Of a DNA stretch of 64,000 bases, positions 1-7,726 are shown in pieces. Source of the DNA: JABFXX01 sp036489755 (GTDB lineage: Bacteria; Myxococcota_A; Polyangia; Haliangiales; Haliangiaceae); the NCBI GenBank assembly GCA_036489755.1, contig DASXFD010000090.1, forward strand, positions 1-64,000, in the 5' to 3' direction. The notes below the pieces were generated by a model. It searched no databases, was not told where the DNA came from, and was given only the letters and a program-made list of their open reading frames with translations. The first letter of the stretch is position 1. The number at the start of each line of letters is the position of its first letter. Made by a program: the position numbers and the translations under genes.

Positions 1-187
1 CCACGCGCTCCGCGCCCGATTTCAACGCCTCGCGCGCGATGCGAGTCGCGTCGCCGGGGCCGGTCGTCTGCACGTCGTCGAACGGGAACACGCGCGCGAG
101 CGTGTCGGCCAGCTCGGGCCAACGCTTGCCGAGCTTGCCACCCTGCGAGTGCGGGTTAACCACGACGACCGTGCGCGGAGCGACCAT
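1..187 (-). CDS. Diacylglycerol/lipid kinase family protein, N-terminal part only
   Basis: Only the first 62 codons lie in the window; the gene continues beyond base 1. The predicted protein begins MVAPRTVVVVNPHSQGGK. The hydrophobic strand followed by NPHSQGGK matches the NPxSGGG nucleotide-binding motif that opens diacylglycerol-kinase/sphingosine-kinase catalytic domains. The next segment (about residues 36-60) reads like the beta-2 strand and alpha helix of that fold, with the TTGPGDATRIAREAL pattern typical of the family. Such proteins phosphorylate lipid substrates at the inner membrane, but the substrate cannot be told from this fragment. An upstream ATG at 191 hits a stop after 11 codons, so 187 is taken as the start. 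The gene is divergent from the one at 392. Confidence 0.7.
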   Translation of the reverse strand, partial: MVAPRTVVVVNPHSQGGKLGKRWPELADTLARVFPFDDVQTTGPGDATRIAREALKSGAERV

Positions 188-300
188 GCATCGCGACTAT
201 AGCGGCCGGGTCTGACCGGCGAGGCGAGTTGTCCAATTGACTTGGTCGCGCGCGTCGAGTCAGATGATCGCGCGAGTGCTTCGCGAGAAGCGCGCTCCGT

Positions 301-321
301 GGGTTGGGTGGGTTGGACGGG
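301..321 (+). other. G-quadruplex-type motif in the 5' region of the next gene
   Basis: Four GGG runs are separated by loops of 2, 1 and 6 bases (G3-N2-G3-N1-G3-N6-G3). They lie 70 bases upstream of the start codon at 392, in the 204-base gap between divergent genes. The spacing fits the usual G4 rule. Whether it folds in DNA or RNA is not known. The rest of the gap (188-391) shows only a short GCTTC/GAAGC hairpin near 278-291 and no clear promoter. Confidence 0.4.
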
Positions 322-391
322 TGACGCGCGCCCGCTTGCTCTCCGTTCGCGGAAAACGTCAGGGGCGTTGCGCGAAGGGGAGAGTGGAAAT

Positions 392-1549
392 ATGGCTACG
401 GAAACGGACAAGCCGGTCATCGCGACCGAGTCGACGTTCAAGTTTGGTGCTGTACGACAGGCGGTGCTGCCACCGTCGCCGACACTCGGCGTGCTCGCGC
501 CGATGGTCGGTACGTGGACCGGCAGCGGGTTCAACACGATCTTTCGGCCGCTGAATCCGAACAGTCCGAACCAGCTGCCGATCCCGGTCGGCGGCGACAA
601 CATTCTCGAGCTCAACCTCACGAGCGAGACGACGACGTTCACGGCGATCCAAGGCGCGATTCCAAATCGCGGCTTCGAGCAGGTCGATATCGCGCTCGCC
701 GGGATGATCTACTTGCAGCAGATCTCCGACGTCACGACGCTGCCGGCGACCGGCATCCACGTCGAGCCCGGGATCTGGGTCGTGATTCCATCGACGACGG
801 ATCCGGCCGATGGTCCGACGGTGACGCGGATGGCGTCGATCCCGCACGGCACGACGATCAACGCGCAAGGAACCACGACGATCATCAACGGGCCGCCGAA
901 CATTCCGGTCATCAGCATCACGCCGACGGTCATCGGCGGTCACTTGTTCGAGTTCGCGAGCCAGACCGCGACGAACCAGGGCACCGCGCGCATTCCGCAG
1001 GACCTCACGCCGTTCATCGCCGAAGGCAGGATCACGCAGGACATGATCACGAATCCGAACAGCGTGCTCACCGCGGCGATCCACGGCCAGAACATCATCG
1101 CGACGACGCAGATCTCGATCTCGACGCAGATCGTGCCGCCGATCATTGCCGGCGGTGGCACCGACAACATCGAGTTTCTAATCGGAGCGCCGCCGCTGCC
1201 CGGAACACCGCCGACTCAGAATCCGACGCCGAACGCGAACGCGAATTCGGCCACGATGACCGCCACGTTCTGGATCGAAACCGTCGAGCACACCGTGCTG
1301 ATCGGGCCGATCAAGCCGGGCGATCCGCCGGTGCCGGTGCCGTTGGGCCCGCCGAACCAGCCGCGTCGGATCATGGTCAAGCCGCTCGTCGGCGTGTCCC
1401 GGCCGACGCCGTTGACGTTGCGGTTCACGCAGATCCAGTACTCGCAGATCGTCAACCTCAACTTCAACGGCTTGATCTGGCCGCACGTCTCGGTCGCGAC
1501 GCTGGTCTCGACGGCGCCGATTTCGACGCCACCGGGCTGGGGAGCCTGA
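392..1549 (+). CDS. Uncharacterised beta-rich protein with a nitrobindin/heme-binding-like N-terminal motif
   Basis: The protein has 385 residues and no signal peptide or membrane segment. The start at 392 is chosen because a purine-rich AAGGGGAG lies about ten bases upstream; the frame stays open further upstream without a good ribosome site. Near residue 40 the segment LAPMVGTWTGSGFN resembles the GTWxGxG turn that starts calycin/nitrobindin barrels. The remainder is rich in Thr, Ile and Pro, with long alternating beta-strand-like runs such as IHVEPGIWVVIP and MASIPHGTTINAQG. The architecture suggests a large beta-barrel or jelly-roll, but I do not recognise the family securely and no catalytic residues can be named. 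It may be co-transcribed with the amidohydrolase gene that begins 23 bases downstream. Confidence 0.6.
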   Translation: MATETDKPVIATESTFKFGAVRQAVLPPSPTLGVLAPMVGTWTGSGFNTIFRPLNPNSPNQLPIPVGGDNILELNLTSETTTFTAIQGAIPNRGFEQVDIALAGMIYLQQISDVTTLPATGIHVEPGIWVVIPSTTDPADGPTVTRMASIPHGTTINAQGTTTIINGPPNIPVISITPTVIGGHLFEFASQTATNQGTARIPQDLTPFIAEGRITQDMITNPNSVLTAAIHGQNIIATTQISISTQIVPPIIAGGGTDNIEFLIGAPPLPGTPPTQNPTPNANANSATMTATFWIETVEHTVLIGPIKPGDPPVPVPLGPPNQPRRIMVKPLVGVSRPTPLTLRFTQIQYSQIVNLNFNGLIWPHVSVATLVSTAPISTPPGWGA

Positions 1550-1572
1550 CCCGACTACAATAGAGTCGCGCG

Positions 1573-3645
1573 ATGCGAACACTCGCGCTGGTCTTACTCG
1601 CGGCGTGTGGTTCATCGGCGGCACCGCCGGCCGTTCCGCCACGGCCGGCTGCGGCGGCGACCGCGCCGACTGCGGTGCGGCCGATGTTCGCGCCGCCCGC
1701 CACGGGTCGCGACGCCGAGCATGGATTTCGACTCCACAAGTTCATGCAGGAAATCGGGCGCGAAGACGACACCTACGTCGCCACGCCCGGCGGCACGATC
1801 GAAGCGAAGAGCTCGTTCTCGTTTCGCGATCGCGGCTGGACCGTGCCGTTATCGGCGCGGATCGAGCTCGGCAGCGACGGCACGCTGATCAGCTACGCGA
1901 TCTGGGGCAACACGTCGCGGATCTCCGACATCGACGAGCGCGTGCAGCTGCGCAGCGACGGCGCGTACGACCTCACGCGCGACGGCAAGCGAACGCGTGT
2001 CGAGCTCGCGCCCGGCGCGGTCGTCGCCTCGGGCTACGCGCCGATGCTCGTGCAAGAGCTCGTGCTGCAGACGTGGCGCGCGCACGGCAAGCCGGCGTCG
2101 ATGCCGCTGCTCGAGGGCGGCGAGCTGACGATCCGCTCGCGCGGCAGCGAGAGCTACACGGGGCCGGCGGGCAACGTCGCGCTCGAGCACGTCGCGATCG
2201 GCGGGCTCGTGTGGGGGATCGAAGACGCGTGGATCGACGACAAGGGCATGCTCGCCGCGGTGATCACGCGCGATGCCGAATTCGATCACTTCGAGGCAGC
2301 GCAAGCCGGATACCTCGCGATCTTGCCGCAGCTCGCGAAGGCCGCGGGCAGCGACGGTGTCGTGCGGCTCGCCGACGCCGCGAAGTCGGTCGAGACCGAT
2401 GCGCACGGCCCGATCGCCCTCGTCGGCGCGACGTTGATCGACGGCGTGCATCCGGCGATCGCGAATGCCGTCGTCGTGCTCGACGGCGACAAGATCGTCG
2501 CGGCGGGATCCAACGCCGCGATCCCGGCCGGCGCGACGACGATCGACGTGACCGGCAAGTTCCTCATCCCCGGCTTGTGGGACATGCACGCGCATGTCGA
2601 GCAGGTCGAGCAGGGCGGCGCCTATCTCGCGGCCGGCGTCACGACCGTGCGCGACATGGGCAACGTGATGGAGTTCATCCTCGGTGTTCGCGATGCGATC
2701 GACGCCGGCAAAGGGCTCGGCCCGCGGATCTTGGTCAACGGGCTCGTCGACGGCGAAGGCCCGATGGCGCTCGGGATCCTGCGGATCAAGACGCGCGAGG
2801 AGATTCCGAAAGTCGTCGATCAGCTGCGCGCCGAAGGCTGCCAAGAGGTCAAGATCTACTCGTCGATGGCGCCGGCGTTGGTCGCGCCGATCGCGCAGTA
2901 CGCGCACGCGCACGGCATGCGCGTCGTCGGTCACGTGCCCGAAGGGATGACGGCCCAGCAGGCGGTCGATGCTGGCTACGACTCGGTCAGCCACCTGCAC
3001 TACGTGTTCGACGCGGTGCCCGCGCCGAAGGGGCTGTCGCGCAGCGAGTGGCTCGCACACGAGCTCGCGGTCGACTTCACGGCGCCGGTGTTTACGAAAT
3101 TATTCGCGACGCTCGTCGCTCATCACACGGTGATCGACGACACCGCGTCGCTCTACGAGCTCGGCGCGTTCTCGACCGACGAGGCTCTGAAGCGCGAGCC
3201 CGGCATCGCGACCGTGCCGGCTCAGCTCGCCGGGTTCTACGCGTCGGGCGTCGCGCCGAAGGACGCCGAGCTCGCCGCCAAGCTGTGGGACAAGGACGTC
3301 GCGTTGATCAAGCTGCTGCACGAGCATCACATTCCGCTCGTCGCCGGCACCGACATCAACGTGCCCGGCCATTCGCTGCACCGCGAGCTCGAGATCTACG
3401 TCCAGGCCGGCTTCACGCCGCTCGAGGCGTTACAAGCGGCGACGATCGTGCCCGCGCGCTACATGCATCGCGACAAGGAGCTCGGCACGATCGAAGTCGG
3501 CAAGCGCGCCGACCTCGTGATCCTCACCGCAGATCCGCTCGCCGACATCCACAACATTCGCAAGATCGATCGTGTGATCGCACGCGGCAAGATTTACGAT
3601 GCACGCGCGCTATGGCGGGTCGTCGGGTTCACGCTGCTGCCCTGA
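1573..3645 (+). CDS. Lipoprotein amidohydrolase (metal-dependent hydrolase)
   Basis: The 690-residue protein starts MRTLALVLLAACGSS, a short lipoprotein signal with lipobox LLAAC (Cys12). Residues about 40-270 form an N-terminal region of unknown fold. Residues about 285-680 are an amidohydrolase-superfamily TIM barrel: an imidazolonepropionase-like entry strand, then LIPGLWDMHAHVEQ carrying the HxH metal ligands, a Lys in EVKIYSSMAP, a His in VVGHVPEGM, a His in DSVSHLHYVF, and the late Asp in VAGTDINVPG. The C-terminal strand ends in GKRADLVILTADPL, as is usual. These proteins hydrolyse amide or ester bonds in dipeptides, imides or related compounds. The substrate is unknown, and the lipid anchor suggests a periplasmic site. 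Confidence 0.85.
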   Translation: MRTLALVLLAACGSSAAPPAVPPRPAAAATAPTAVRPMFAPPATGRDAEHGFRLHKFMQEIGREDDTYVATPGGTIEAKSSFSFRDRGWTVPLSARIELGSDGTLISYAIWGNTSRISDIDERVQLRSDGAYDLTRDGKRTRVELAPGAVVASGYAPMLVQELVLQTWRAHGKPASMPLLEGGELTIRSRGSESYTGPAGNVALEHVAIGGLVWGIEDAWIDDKGMLAAVITRDAEFDHFEAAQAGYLAILPQLAKAAGSDGVVRLADAAKSVETDAHGPIALVGATLIDGVHPAIANAVVVLDGDKIVAAGSNAAIPAGATTIDVTGKFLIPGLWDMHAHVEQVEQGGAYLAAGVTTVRDMGNVMEFILGVRDAIDAGKGLGPRILVNGLVDGEGPMALGILRIKTREEIPKVVDQLRAEGCQEVKIYSSMAPALVAPIAQYAHAHGMRVVGHVPEGMTAQQAVDAGYDSVSHLHYVFDAVPAPKGLSRSEWLAHELAVDFTAPVFTKLFATLVAHHTVIDDTASLYELGAFSTDEALKREPGIATVPAQLAGFYASGVAPKDAELAAKLWDKDVALIKLLHEHHIPLVAGTDINVPGHSLHRELEIYVQAGFTPLEALQAATIVPARYMHRDKELGTIEVGKRADLVILTADPLADIHNIRKIDRVIARGKIYDARALWRVVGFTLLP

Positions 3646-4487
3646 GCCACGCGACGCGGTATCCGCCTGCCTGGTTCGTCCGCTACTACCAAAAATCGAT
3701 CGTCACCGAGATGCCGTTCGCGCGCGACACCTGGCGCACGCCCGGGCCGCGCACGACCGAGTCCGGACGCGAGGCGTGGTTTCGCGACATCGTGCTCGCC
3801 TACCGCAGCCTCGGCACGACGTCGCTCGATCTCGGTCTGCCGCTCGAAGCCGTGCGCGGGTACTTCATCGCTGCCGCGCGCGCGGCGTTTCACTTTTGCG
3901 GCATGAAGTCCGAGGCGTTCGCTCCAGACGACGGTCTGGAGGCGTTCTTCGGCTTCGGGATCGCGCGCGACATCGCGAGCACGAAGGCGTTCGCCGAAAC
4001 CTACGCGAGCAACGTGTACGAAGCCGGCCGAAATCGCGTTGTCGCCGCGGCAACCGACCTGCTCGTCGCGCACGCGCTCGGTACGTCGATGTCGAGCGCG
4101 GTGGCGCAGCTCGAGAAGGCTCGCACGCCGAAAGCACAACCATTCCTCGCGCCGCTGCGCGATCTCGCGATCCACGTCGCGACCGCGCGCAAGCCGGCGC
4201 CGCTGCCGCTGTTGCAGCGGCTCCTCACGGTGACGCGCAGCTGGCGCTTCGATCCCGTCGCGATCGAAGCGTACGCGTGCACGCGCGGCTTGGCGCTCGC
4301 GTGTATCGCGCGCGATCGCGGTTGGCGCGTGCCGGACGAAGATCCGGAGCCAAGCCTGCCGCTCGGGTTGCTGCGGCTTCCCGAAACCACGATCGATCTG
4401 TCGAATCGCACGTACCTGCCGCCGCCGATCGAAATCAAGCGGCGCGTCGCAGCTGCGCGAAAGGCGGCGATCGCGTATCCGCGCTGA
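3612..4487 (+). CDS. Hypothetical protein (helical, possibly Imm49-like)
   Basis: The mostly helical protein has up to 291 residues. I do not recognise it with confidence. Helices around AVRGYFIAAARAAFHFCG and a run of Ala/Leu-rich repeats loosely recall immunity-type (Imm49) proteins, but this is only a resemblance. The start is uncertain. An ATG at 3711 gives 258 residues. However, codons between 3645 and 3711 (YPPAWFVRYYQKS) have the strong third-position G/C bias of true coding sequence, so the earlier ATG at 3612, overlapping the amidohydrolase end by 34 bases, is preferred. Its stop lies one base from the stop of the convergent tandem-REC gene. Confidence 0.55.
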   Translation: MAGRRVHAAALSHATRYPPAWFVRYYQKSIVTEMPFARDTWRTPGPRTTESGREAWFRDIVLAYRSLGTTSLDLGLPLEAVRGYFIAAARAAFHFCGMKSEAFAPDDGLEAFFGFGIARDIASTKAFAETYASNVYEAGRNRVVAAATDLLVAHALGTSMSSAVAQLEKARTPKAQPFLAPLRDLAIHVATARKPAPLPLLQRLLTVTRSWRFDPVAIEAYACTRGLALACIARDRGWRVPDEDPEPSLPLGLLRLPETTIDLSNRTYLPPPIEIKRRVAAARKAAIAYPR

Positions 4488-4488
4488 C

Positions 4489-5541
4489 TCAGTCGTTCGT
4501 ATCGGCCTGCGCGCGCTCGATCTTCGTCTTGATCTCGACGTAGCGCCGCAAGAAGTCGTAGTGGCGCTCGCGGAACGCCTGCGTGTAGCGGCGCTCTTTC
4601 GCTTTCGCGCGCCAGGCGGCCGCGAGATCGTCGAGCCGGCTGACCAGCTGCGCCGCTTCGGTGAACGGCTTCACGACCGGGCGCGTGCCGTGGGTCTCGA
4701 CGAGCTCGACGTGGCCGTTGTCGGAAGGACCGAGAAACGTCAGCACGACCGTATCGGGATGCTGGTTGCGGATCGTCCGCGCGATCGTCGTCGCCGGTAG
4801 GTCGCTGATGTCTTGCGCGATCATCGCGTAGTGGAACAAGCCCTGACTCACGCGATCGAGCCCTTCGCCGCCGCTCGTCGCGTGCGTGAATGCGAAGCCT
4901 TTCGGCTTGGCGTCGTACAGCGCGGTGACGAGATCGTCGACCTCGTCGATCACGAGCACGCGTAGCTCTTCCATGTTGCTCGCGCGCGATGCGTCGCGGC
5001 CGGCGACCTGATCGCCGAGATCGATCGCGCGGCGCTCGGCCTCCATGAAGTGCTGCAAGAACTCCTCGTGGACGGCTTTGACGTCGTCGAGCACGCTGTC
5101 GACCTCGCGACGGCCGACCGAGCGACCGGCCGCGGCGAGCACGCGCTCCTTGAGATATTGGACCGAGTCCGGCGCTTTCAAGATCAGATCGACGGCGCCG
5201 GCGCGCACGGCGTCGACCGCGTCGTCGTACGAGCGACGCGGCGTCATCGCGACGACCATCGTCGTCGGCGATGCTGCCTTGAGCGCGGCGATCGTCGAGA
5301 TGCCGTCGCGCGGCGACGCCGTATCGATGTCGACGAGCGCGACGGAAAAGAACTGGCGCTTGACCAGCGCGAGCGCGCGCTCGGCGTCGGTCGTGCAAGT
5401 GACGTGCAGCATCGCTTCGGAGAGCAGCTGCTCGATGCCGGCATGCACGCGCAGGTCGCCGTCGAGGACGAGCACCTCCATGCCGACGAGCGCCGTGTGA
5501 ACGCCGGAGTGAACGGATCGATGCTGGCCGGAGTCGGTCAT
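4489..5541 (-). CDS. Tandem receiver-domain (REC-REC) response regulator without output domain
   Basis: The 350-residue protein has two CheY-like receiver domains. The first (about residues 15-135) has the acidic pocket in LVLDGD, a likely phospho-Asp in VALVDID and the switch Thr in MVVAMTP. The second (about residues 200-315) starts RVLVIDEVDD, has an Asp in MIAQDIS and ends with the conserved Lys in PVVKPF. A short helical linker joins them and a basic helical tail of about 35 residues follows. No DNA-binding or enzymatic output domain is present, so it probably acts through protein-protein contacts. The start MTDSGQH at 5541 is used; the frame is open further upstream but reads there as non-coding, Arg-rich sequence. 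It sits downstream of the zinc-ribbon gene on the same strand. Confidence 0.75.
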   Translation of the reverse strand: MTDSGQHRSVHSGVHTALVGMEVLVLDGDLRVHAGIEQLLSEAMLHVTCTTDAERALALVKRQFFSVALVDIDTASPRDGISTIAALKAASPTTMVVAMTPRRSYDDAVDAVRAGAVDLILKAPDSVQYLKERVLAAAGRSVGRREVDSVLDDVKAVHEEFLQHFMEAERRAIDLGDQVAGRDASRASNMEELRVLVIDEVDDLVTALYDAKPKGFAFTHATSGGEGLDRVSQGLFHYAMIAQDISDLPATTIARTIRNQHPDTVVLTFLGPSDNGHVELVETHGTRPVVKPFTEAAQLVSRLDDLAAAWRAKAKERRYTQAFRERHYDFLRRYVEIKTKIERAQADTND

Positions 5542-5546
5542 GGTTT

Positions 5547-6491
5547 TTATGGATACGAGAACGGTCGCGTGAACGACGTCGCGTGCGCGGGATGCGTCGC
5601 GAACGTCCAGCCCGAGATGATCGTGGTCAGACACGTCGCGAGCGAGCTCGAGCCGGTCGTATTTTGTGTGACCTTCGGCGTCGCGACGTGGCCGTCGGCG
5701 CTGACGACGAACGAGATGTGGATCGCGCCGTGGATCTCTTTCTCGCGCAGCGCGGTGTCGAGGCACTGCTCGAAGTCGGGGCCTGCGCGGCTGGCGGCGA
5801 GCTCGACCTCGTTGCCGAGCGCGTGCGACATATCGTACGGATCGATCGGCGCGGGCGGCGTCGGCAGTTTCTTCGCAGCGACGTGTTGTGGAGGCGCAGG
5901 CGTCGGCACCGGCACAGGCGTAGGCGTCGCCGTGGCGGCGATGTGATCGAGCGCGCTGCCGATCGCGACGTCTGCGGAGCCGACCGGCGGCGGCGCCGGC
6001 GACGGCGGCGGGATCGATGTCGTCTGCGGCGCCGGCGGCGGTGTCGGTGCAGGCGCAGGCGCAGGTGCAGGTGCAGGTGCAGGTGCAGGTGTGGTCGACA
6101 CCGGTGCGGGCGGCGCGGGCTCGAGCCCTTTTGCGAGCAACAGGCCGCCGGCGGCCGCGAGTGCGAGATCGATCACGACAACGGTCGCGATCATCCCGGT
6201 ACGTCGCCGCGGGATCGGCATCGACAGCGACGCTTCGGGGACGCGAGCCGGCGGCGGCGCGACCGGCGGCGCGCTCGGCATCCGCGGCGGCATGCTCGGC
6301 GGTGCGTACGAAATCGGTCCGGGCGCGTACGCGCTCGTGTAAGCGCCCGGCGCAGGCGCTTGAAATGGCGCGTCGTCGGGGATTTTAGCGGTCGGCGCGA
6401 CGCGCGGCTCGGCGATTGCGAGCTTGGCACCACAGCCACCGCAGAACCGTGAATCCGGTGTGTTCTCCGTGTTGCACGCCGGGCAACGCAT
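5547..6491 (-). CDS. Zinc-ribbon, membrane-spanning AgmX/PglI-like (TonB-type) protein
   Basis: The 314-residue protein starts with a four-Cys zinc ribbon (CPACNTE...FCGGCGAKL, residues 3-22). A Pro-rich cytoplasmic stretch with a basic RRR ends at about residue 100. One membrane helix follows (IATVVVIDLALAAAGGLLLA), then a Pro-Ala periplasmic spacer. The C-terminal 100 residues resemble the AgmX/PglI or TonB C-terminal fold, with paired Cys (FEQCLDTAL, LATCLTT) and the phrase GAIHISFVVSADGHV. Members are associated with gliding and energised envelope functions in myxobacteria. It is divergent from the PilT gene at 6560. The stop is five bases from the start of the tandem-REC gene, so the two may form an operon. 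Confidence 0.7.
   Translation of the reverse strand: MRCPACNTENTPDSRFCGGCGAKLAIAEPRVAPTAKIPDDAPFQAPAPGAYTSAYAPGPISYAPPSMPPRMPSAPPVAPPPARVPEASLSMPIPRRRTGMIATVVVIDLALAAAGGLLLAKGLEPAPPAPVSTTPAPAPAPAPAPAPAPTPPPAPQTTSIPPPSPAPPPVGSADVAIGSALDHIAATATPTPVPVPTPAPPQHVAAKKLPTPPAPIDPYDMSHALGNEVELAASRAGPDFEQCLDTALREKEIHGAIHISFVVSADGHVATPKVTQNTTGSSSLATCLTTIISGWTFATHPAHATSFTRPFSYP
6049..6090. repeat. Hexanucleotide repeat, seven GCAGGY units
   Basis: Two GCAGGC units are followed by five perfect GCAGGT units. On the minus strand they encode an alternating Pro-Ala spacer in the AgmX-like protein. Perfect repeat units make it a candidate for slippage and spacer-length variation that keeps frame. Confidence 0.85.
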
Positions 6492-6559
6492 CCCGCACGA
6501 AGCGTAACCTAAGCGGCCCGGATCTGTCGTCGGTGTGTGTGTTAGTCTAGATGCTGGCG

Positions 6560-7726
6560 ATGAGTCAGGTCCTCGATCGGGTGCTGACGGCTGCCCGTCA
6601 GCTCGGGGCGTCCGACGTGCATCTAAAAGCTGGGTTACCCCCCATCTTTCGGATCAAGGGCGACCTACGAACCGTGCGCGACGTCCCGCCGCTGACGCGC
6701 GAAGCGATCGCGCAGTTCGCGGTCCACATGATGAACGATCGCCAGCGCGAGGACTTCGAGACCAACCTCGACATCGATCTCGCGTACGGCACGCCGGATG
6801 GCGTGCGGTATCGCGTCAACATGTTCCAGCAGCGCGGCTCGGTCGGCATGGTGCTGCGGTTGATTCCGCCCGAAGTGCCGGCGTTCGGCACGTTGAACCT
6901 GCCGCAGTCGGTGCTCGATCTCACGAACCACGGCCGCGGCGTCGTGCTCGTCACCGGCGCGACCGGCTCGGGCAAGTCGACGTCGCTCGCGGCGATGATC
7001 GACTACGTCAACACGCAGCACGCGTATCACATCGTCACGGTCGAAGATCCGATCGAGTACACGTTCCGCGACAAGCGCTCGGTGATCAACCAGCGCGAGA
7101 TCGGGTTCGACACGATGTCGTTCGCGCGCGCGCTGCGTGCGGCCCTTCGCCAAGATCCAGACGTCATCCTGGTCGGCGAGATGCGCGACGGCGAGACCGC
7201 GCAGATCGCGATGACCGCCGCCGAGACCGGCCACCTCGTGCTGTCGACGCTGCACACTGTCGACGCGACCGAGACGGTCAACCGCATCATCTCGATGTTC
7301 CCGACGCACCAGCAACAGCAAGCGCGGCTCACGCTCGCGAGCGTGCTGCGCGGCGTGGTCTCGCAGCGCCTGCTGCCGCGCGCCGACGGCAAGGGCATGG
7401 TGCCGGCGCTCGAGCTCATGGTGAACACCGAGCGCGTGCGCGAGATGATCGAGGATCCGCAGCGCACGCGCGAGATCAAGACCGCGATCGCCGAGGGTCT
7501 CCACCCGTACGGCATGGTCACGTTCGATCAGAGCCTCGCGACACTCGTCAAAGAGCGGCTCGTCACGTACGAAGAAGCCGTCAAGCACTCGACGAGCCCA
7601 TCGGATTTCGCGCTGCTGTTTCGTGGCGTCGCCGGCAGCGCCGAGCGTAGCTGGTCGCCACAAGCGTCCGCCGAAAAGGGAGCGACCTCGCATGACGAGT
7701 TCGACATCGAACACTTCCAGAAGTAA
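6560..7726 (+). CDS. pilT: Type IV pilus retraction-type ATPase (PilT/PilU family)
   Basis: The 388-residue cytoplasmic hexameric ATPase would drive pilus retraction. It has the N-terminal PilT signature GASDVHLKAGLPP, Walker A GATGSGKST near residue 135, the Asp box VEDPIEYTF, Walker B VILVGEMRD and the His box TGHLVLSTLHT. Its C terminus (ERVREMIEDPQ...YGMVTFDQSL) is the variant seen in PilU-like or secondary PilT proteins rather than the AIRNLIRE form. The start at ATG 6560 places the family-typical MSQVL at the N terminus; an ATG three codons earlier is possible. The last 35 bases overlap the next gene, suggesting translational coupling. Two more PilT-like genes lie at 35 and 37 kb. Confidence 0.88.
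   Translation: MSQVLDRVLTAARQLGASDVHLKAGLPPIFRIKGDLRTVRDVPPLTREAIAQFAVHMMNDRQREDFETNLDIDLAYGTPDGVRYRVNMFQQRGSVGMVLRLIPPEVPAFGTLNLPQSVLDLTNHGRGVVLVTGATGSGKSTSLAAMIDYVNTQHAYHIVTVEDPIEYTFRDKRSVINQREIGFDTMSFARALRAALRQDPDVILVGEMRDGETAQIAMTAAETGHLVLSTLHTVDATETVNRIISMFPTHQQQQARLTLASVLRGVVSQRLLPRADGKGMVPALELMVNTERVREMIEDPQRTREIKTAIAEGLHPYGMVTFDQSLATLVKERLVTYEEAVKHSTSPSDFALLFRGVAGSAERSWSPQASAEKGATSHDEFDIEHFQK

Noticed and set aside
1605..3611. Very long open frame in the +3-type register through the amidohydrolase gene
   Set aside because: It is an Arg-rich shadow produced by high GC; the true protein is in the frame with the HxH and lipobox motifs. Only its last part (3612-4487) is a real gene.
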